Positions 58,931-64,000 of a DNA stretch of 64,000 bases are shown here, piece by piece (the stretch's first letter is position 1; the number at the start of each line of letters is the position of its first letter). The position numbers and the translations under genes were made by a program. The notes below the pieces were generated by a model. The model ran no database searches. It had not been told where the DNA came from and was given only the letters and a program-made list of their open reading frames with translations. This stretch comes from Wurfbainia villosa (Eukaryota > Streptophyta > Magnoliopsida > Zingiberales > Zingiberaceae), in the NCBI GenBank assembly GCA_025175895.1, contig CM045988.1, positions 90,741,137-90,805,136 on the forward strand. Reading direction: 5' to 3'.

Positions 58931-61900
58931 GTTCAGTGTTGTTGGTTGTCTCTCATCCTTTGTGGATTACAAATTCAGGAGCAATCAACCATGTAGCTCG
59001 AGAGAGAGTTATATTCGTAGAGTACCATCAAGTATCAGCTAGCAACAAGTGGATCTATGTAGAAAAATAATGCAAGAGTTGAATTGAAGTCAAAGAAGTC
59101 GACACTTGCAAACTCAACCTTCGTGGTGGTAGTACTTTATTTCTACATGATGTCATGTATGCTTCTGAGATTTGAAGGAATCTTGTTTCTGCAACTTATC
59201 TTCTTGATTTAGATTACTATATTAATTTTTACGGCTAGTGTATAGAACTTAAGATTGACTCCGTGTCAATTGGATATGATTTTTTAACAAATGGTTATAT
59301 AATTCTTGATATGGAATCGGATGTCAATTGTACGATTGATAGTTATTTTTCAAACATTGCTCTTACTAGTGATGCAAATATAATTGATGAGGTTTGACAT
59401 GTTAGATTAGGACATATAGGACAAGATCGCATGAATCTGTTAGCTAAAGAGGGCTTATTGGGCTCTCGGGCTAAGATTAGTTTGTCTATATATGAGCATT
59501 GTCTTGATGGAAAAATAACTAGAAAACCATTTGGTAAGGCTATTAGGGATGATTTTCTATTACAATTAATTCATTCGGACATTTATGGTCCAATGAATGT
59601 GAAGGCTAGACTTGAAGCTTTCTATTTCATTAGATTTACTGATGATTTCTCTCATTTCGATCATGTGTATTTGATTTTTCATAAATCTGAAGCATTGGAT
59701 TGCTTCATTCGTTATATGAACGAAATTGAGAATCAAACGAAGCGTAAGATTAAGACCTTGTGTACTGACTATGGAGAGGAATATTTGTCTAATCTGTTTA
59801 AGATAATATGTAATGATAAGAGAATTATTAGACAACTAACAATCCCAGGAACTCCACAGCAAAATCGAATTGCTGAAAGAAGAAATATGACTCTTATTGA
59901 GATGGTTAGGTGTATGATGGCTCAAGCTATTTATCGGTCTCCTATTGGGGAGATACATTATTAGCAACAACATATATACTTAACAAAGTGCTTTCTAAAT
60001 CAGTTTCATCTATGTCATATGAACGTTGGATAAGAAGAAAACTAGAATTAAGTAATCTAAGACCTTGGGGATCAGATATTTATGTTCATAATTAATAATT
60101 CTCACAAATATGAAACACTCAGGCCTAGAGATAAAAAAAAGTATCTTTATAAGATATTCTTAGACCTCCAAAGGTTATGTTGTCATAGGTGAATAACAAA
60201 ATGGAACCATCTCCAAATTTTATTCAAGAGATGTTACTTTTCTCGAAATTGAGTTCCCAATGAAAGGTGAGGTTGATAAGACAATTTTTCTATTTGAAGA
60301 GAATGAGACATTATCAACAAGAGAGATGCTAAGTGGATATCTAAACTTAGTCAATTGAGTGGGAGTAATTTGCTTGGTCATCGGGTGACATCCCAACTTA
60401 CGAAGAAGTGCTCGTAAGATCAAACCTAAGAAGTGGTTTGATATTGAGAATGAGACAATGATGACACTCTCAGTTGACGATGATGAACCTCAATCTGTTG
60501 AGGAAACATTGGGATGTAGAGTTAAAGAAAAGTGAAAAGCTGCAATGGAAGAAGAGATGGAGTCGATGATTCAGAATTAAGTTTGAGATTTAGTCAATAT
60601 TCCTCTGGTCGAAGGGCTATTGGAATAAATGGATTCTCAAAATAAAGAGGAAAACAGATGGATCGATTAATAGATACAAGGTTCGTTTGGTTGCAAAAGG
60701 ATTTACCTAATTGGAGGGTATTGACTATAAAGAGGTATTTTCTTTTGTAGTAAAGTTTATGTCAATCTGAGTTATTTTAGCTTTTGTGGTACATTATGAC
60801 TTGGAATTATATCAGATAGATGTAAAAAATCACTTTCCTTAATGGTGAGTCTGATGAGGAAATCTATATGGTTCAACCAGAAGGTTTTATTGTTGAAGGC
60901 CAAGAGGAAAAATACGTAGACTTAAAAAGTCTATATATGGGCTAAAGCAAGCGTCAAGATAATGGAACACAAGATTTAGCGAAGTCATTTTATCTTATGA
61001 TTTTGAAATGATCAATGAGAATGATTGTATTTTTCTAAAAAGGAAAAACAAATATCATTTTATCATTATATATTGATGATATGTTGATAGCAGGAAATGA
61101 CATAGAGTTTATGACAGAAGTCAAAGAGTGACTTTCATCACAGTTTAACATAATAGATATAAGAGAAGTTGAATACATCTTAGAAGTAAAGATCGTGAGA
61201 GATCGATCTTAAAGACTGTTAGATCTGTCTCAAGAGTCTTATATACATAAGATGTTATAATATTTCAGCATGTTTAATTGCAATAGTGAACATATACCTA
61301 TTCTGAAATGTACTGTTCTAAGAGTATGTGTCCCAAAACTCTAAAAGAAATAATCGAGATGAATAAAAAAATCATATGTCAGTGTTATTGGTTGTTTGAT
61401 GTATACTATATTGTGTAATCATCATGATAATAGTTATACTATTGACTTAGTCAATCAGTTCCAGTCATATCTAGGACCGAGACATTAGAAGGCGGTGAAG
61501 ATGATATTTAGATATATGAAAGCGATAACAGATTATCATCGTCTCTGTTTTCAAGGATCATATATGAGCTTAAAGGGTTATTCATATGTAGATTGAGTTG
61601 AGGACCTGGATGATAGAAAATTCATTTTAGGCTATGCTTTGGTGTTGAATGGTGGCACCATCTCCTAGAACAGCAAGAAACATGTCTGTGTGACTTTATC
61701 AATAATGGAAGCTGAATATGTGACATGTTCAGCGGTTGTGTAAGAAGCAACCTAGTTAAGAAGGTTCTTGAAATATTTGAAGATTGTTGGTAATAGTGAG
61801 AGTCTGGTTATTATCTATTATGACAATCAAGCTGCAATAGTTTTTGTTAAGGATCCCAAATATCACAGTAAAGGTAAGTATATAACTATAAAGTACAACT

Positions 61901-62042
61901 TTTGAGGGATATTGTTGCTAAGAAGAAGGTAATTCTTGAATATATCTCTACACATGCTATTCTTGTAGATCCTTTTATTAAGTTAATGACTAAAGAGTCA
62001 TTTAATGAGCATGTAAAGTCTATGATATTTCACAGAATGTAA
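58931..62042 (+). pseudogene. Copia pol of D2: protease remnant, integrase, RT, RNase H
   Basis: It starts within the protease region (SGATNHVARERV near 58970-59010, one shift), then LHDVMYASEI. Integrase is best read at 59431-59964 (MNLLAKEGLLGSRAKISLSI, YEHCLDGK, LIHSDIYGP, PGTPQQNRIAERRN), with catalytic positions partly changed (CTDYGEEY for the usual TDRGGEY). RT pieces follow near 60530-61090 with the YIDDM active site near 61070. RNase H pieces follow near 61600-62000, ending near the GLRRM-type terminus at 62042. There are many stops and shifts; it is far more decayed than D1. Not functional. Confidence 0.88.
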
Positions 62043-62770
62043 TAATATTGTAATTGATAATCATATATTATGATTTGATTGTATGAAATGTCATAATCTA
62101 TTCAGTGTATGTGAAATGTTACATTATAGTGAGAAGATCTCGGTAAACATGTTGGTAGATAGTGATTGGTCCTCTCGCATGAACAATCATTTCTATTTGT
62201 TATGTATAAATAGATGTAAGATCGGTGCTTATAGAATAACTTGTGAAGTTATATGTGTATATGAACATACTTGTAAGTTGGAGTCGCCTTGATATTTAGA
62301 TCAAAATGAGATCATTTAGAAATTCATGATTAAAGTAAATGCACCCACCATTTATTATACATATTTGGAGACGGATTAAAATTTATATGTTGAATTCAAG
62401 ATTAATCATTAGGAATGTTTAGATCGAAATTTGTACCATGTTGATTTGAGAAAAACATGTATCTTTATTAGTAAAGAGGATAACATCGTAGCATGTGATT
62501 CATATCATATGTGCTAATACACAATAAGGGTAGTAGAAGAATGGATCCTTACTTCTCTACTCTGTGAGTATTTTGAGATTATATATTAATCTTAGTATTT
62601 GTCATGAGTGACTATTTAGTTGTTCATTTGAAGTTTTAATCAAGATTTATTATTTTAGTATGTAAACCTATAACTATAGATGATATGGTCTATGAAATAT
62701 GATTAAAAAAATGATGGATTAAAACGAATGAATTCTATTTTAAAAAAAAAAAAAGATTAAATAGATGGGA
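62043..62770 (+). other. 3' region of D2
   Basis: It aligns with 1328 down to about 560 of D1 in reverse. A frame at 62083-62292 matches D1 1293-1075 in phase (SDWSSRMNNHFYLLC against SDWSSHMDNHLYLLC). Similarity ends near a poly-A run at 62745-62756. No LTR seen. Confidence 0.55.
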
Positions 62771-63014
62771 GCTATATAGGTGGGATTGCAGGTCAAGTTG
62801 CTTTTTAAATTTTTATTATTTTTTAATAAAAACAAGTTTAGTTTGAAAATGTAGTTGGCTGTCATCTATTAAATTTTAATAATTTATATCTTACACTATT
62901 TAAGCCAGAAAAATATTTATTTGGTATCTTTTAACATATTTTTTCTTAAAAATATAGTTATCAATTATGTCAAATGGTTTCAAATTCATACACAAATTCA
63001 TTAAGCTAGCTATA
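62771..63014. other. AT-rich spacer
   Basis: No gene or repeat end was recognised between the end of D2 and the dispersed repeat. Confidence 0.4.
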
Positions 63015-63245
63015 GCAAAAATCGATTACATTCGTCCCAATGCTCCATCGTTGATCTCTCGATGATGTGAAGGAGAGTAAATTATAGAGGAGCTATACCC
63101 CTTGATATGTTAGTCATAACAACGGAAGATTTTTGAGTCCGAATAAAAATTTTAAATTCTACGTCAAAAATCAATCCTTGTTCATCTATAATAATATTTA
63201 TGTTGTTTTAATCAACAGACCATTCCAAGAGCATATGCACGGATG
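63015..63245 (+). repeat. Dispersed short repeat, copy 3
   Basis: It shares CGATTACATTCGTCCCAATG, TCTCTCGATGATG, GAGTAAATTATAGAGGAGCT, ATACCCCTTGAT, CAATCCTTGTTCATCTATAA and CAACAGACCATTCCAAG with the copies at 10321 and 14703. About 230 bp. It is the least decayed of the copies. Confidence 0.65.
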
Positions 63246-64000
63246 AGCGTTGCCATTTTTTGCTACGGTTTTATTGCCAACATGTTATTTGCTCACAAAT
63301 AGAGTTAAATGACTTATTTATAAATTTTATATGAATAATTTATCCTCTCGATTATAATTTTATTTTCTACCATTGTCGACGATGAAAGGACCTTAGAGAC
63401 ACTGAATAGAGGATAAAAGCATTGCTTGAATTGAGTTCAATTAGAATTGACTAAGGTAATCAATAAGTTTTAATCAATACTCATTGCTATAGAATTTAAA
63501 ATTTTAAAATCAAGGCAAGGAAAGTCTTATAAGTATAAAGAACATGTGCAATCTTACTTCTAAGTCTCATACGAGATTCAAAAAATTTGAAATCATAGTA
63601 ATATTGATTTTCCAAAGTCAATACCATTTTAGTATTGATTTTGAAAAATCAATTGATTTCGAAAAATAAACACAATTTAATGTTGATTTTTAAAAATCAA
63701 TATTACTGTGGTGTTTATTTTTGAAAATTAGCACCATAGAATTTTAGATTTTAATGAAAAGATAACGTAGAAAATAAGTGCATCCTTTAGTAAATTTCAA
63801 ATTATAATGTATCTTTTGAAAAAATTTAAATTTTAAATGCGTCATTGGATGAATTATCATTATTTTTTTATTGTCCAAAATTTAATGGAACTAATTTTTC
63901 TTCCTCTTCCAATGCTAGCGTCGTGGTCTCACTCAAATCTCTCCCATAGCAGCAGTGCGAGGTCGATCACGATAGTTGTGAGCTATCAAGCTCAACCGTG
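63246..64000. other. AT-rich spacer with short inverted words
   Basis: 63590-63745 holds several ATTGATTTT and AAAATCAAT words facing each other, which could fold. The last 100 bases turn GC-richer, but no gene can be defended before the window ends. Confidence 0.4.

Overview
The window is nuclear DNA of a flowering plant. The evidence is the set of plant LTR retrotransposons (Ty1/copia, a chromodomain Ty3/gypsy element, and gag-only elements), primer-binding sites complementary to plant initiator-Met tRNA, and AT-rich spacers. Short GC-rich coding-like islands hint at a monocot, but that is weak. No rRNA, tRNA, CRISPR or bacterial-type feature was seen. Almost all of the sequence is transposon. 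Only one short host-like gene was found, on the minus strand at 13530-13913.

Layout. 1-217 is the end of an LTR (family A). 218 to about 7900 is a decayed Ty1/copia element on the minus strand (D1), with gag, protease, integrase, RT and RNase H, plus an extra reading frame upstream of gag that ends in a membrane anchor. 7.9-17.1 kb is the least repetitive part: AT-rich spacer, a roughly 120-bp tandem repeat, a 51-bp minisatellite, an LTR-like promoter stretch, the small gene, and copies of a short dispersed repeat. 17.6-24.9 kb is a gag-only LTR element (family A) in an LTR-internal-LTR-internal-LTR arrangement. Its right half carries an intact 574-codon gag.

From about 25.4 to 62.7 kb there is a single nest. 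A second copy of the D copia element (D2, plus strand) was split twice. The first split is by gag-only element E (25763-41773), whose 5' LTR was in turn hit by a Ty3/gypsy chromovirus (26604-36168, target duplication GATGG). The second split is by gag-only element C (minus strand, about 42549-58930). C was entered by B (minus, 45890-56692, target duplication GATGG), and B by A3 (plus, 49422-54919, target duplication TCTAT). The boundaries are read from TG...CA LTR ends, PBS and PPT sites, target duplications, and the resumption of the interrupted reading frame on the far side of each insertion.

How the parts relate. Only the D copies and the gypsy element carry enzyme genes, and all of these are broken. 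A, B, C and E carry only gag and would need proteins supplied in trans. They fall into two primer-binding-site groups: TGGTATCAGAGC (A, B, gypsy) and TGGTATCAAAG (C, E, D). The most interesting items are the spliced-looking Gag-like, tail-anchored frame upstream of gag in both D copies; the four subfamilies of gag-only elements sharing palindromic CAGTCGACTG motifs in their LTRs; and the unusual local replacement of those motifs between otherwise similar LTRs. All assignments come from reading the sequence; no database search was run.
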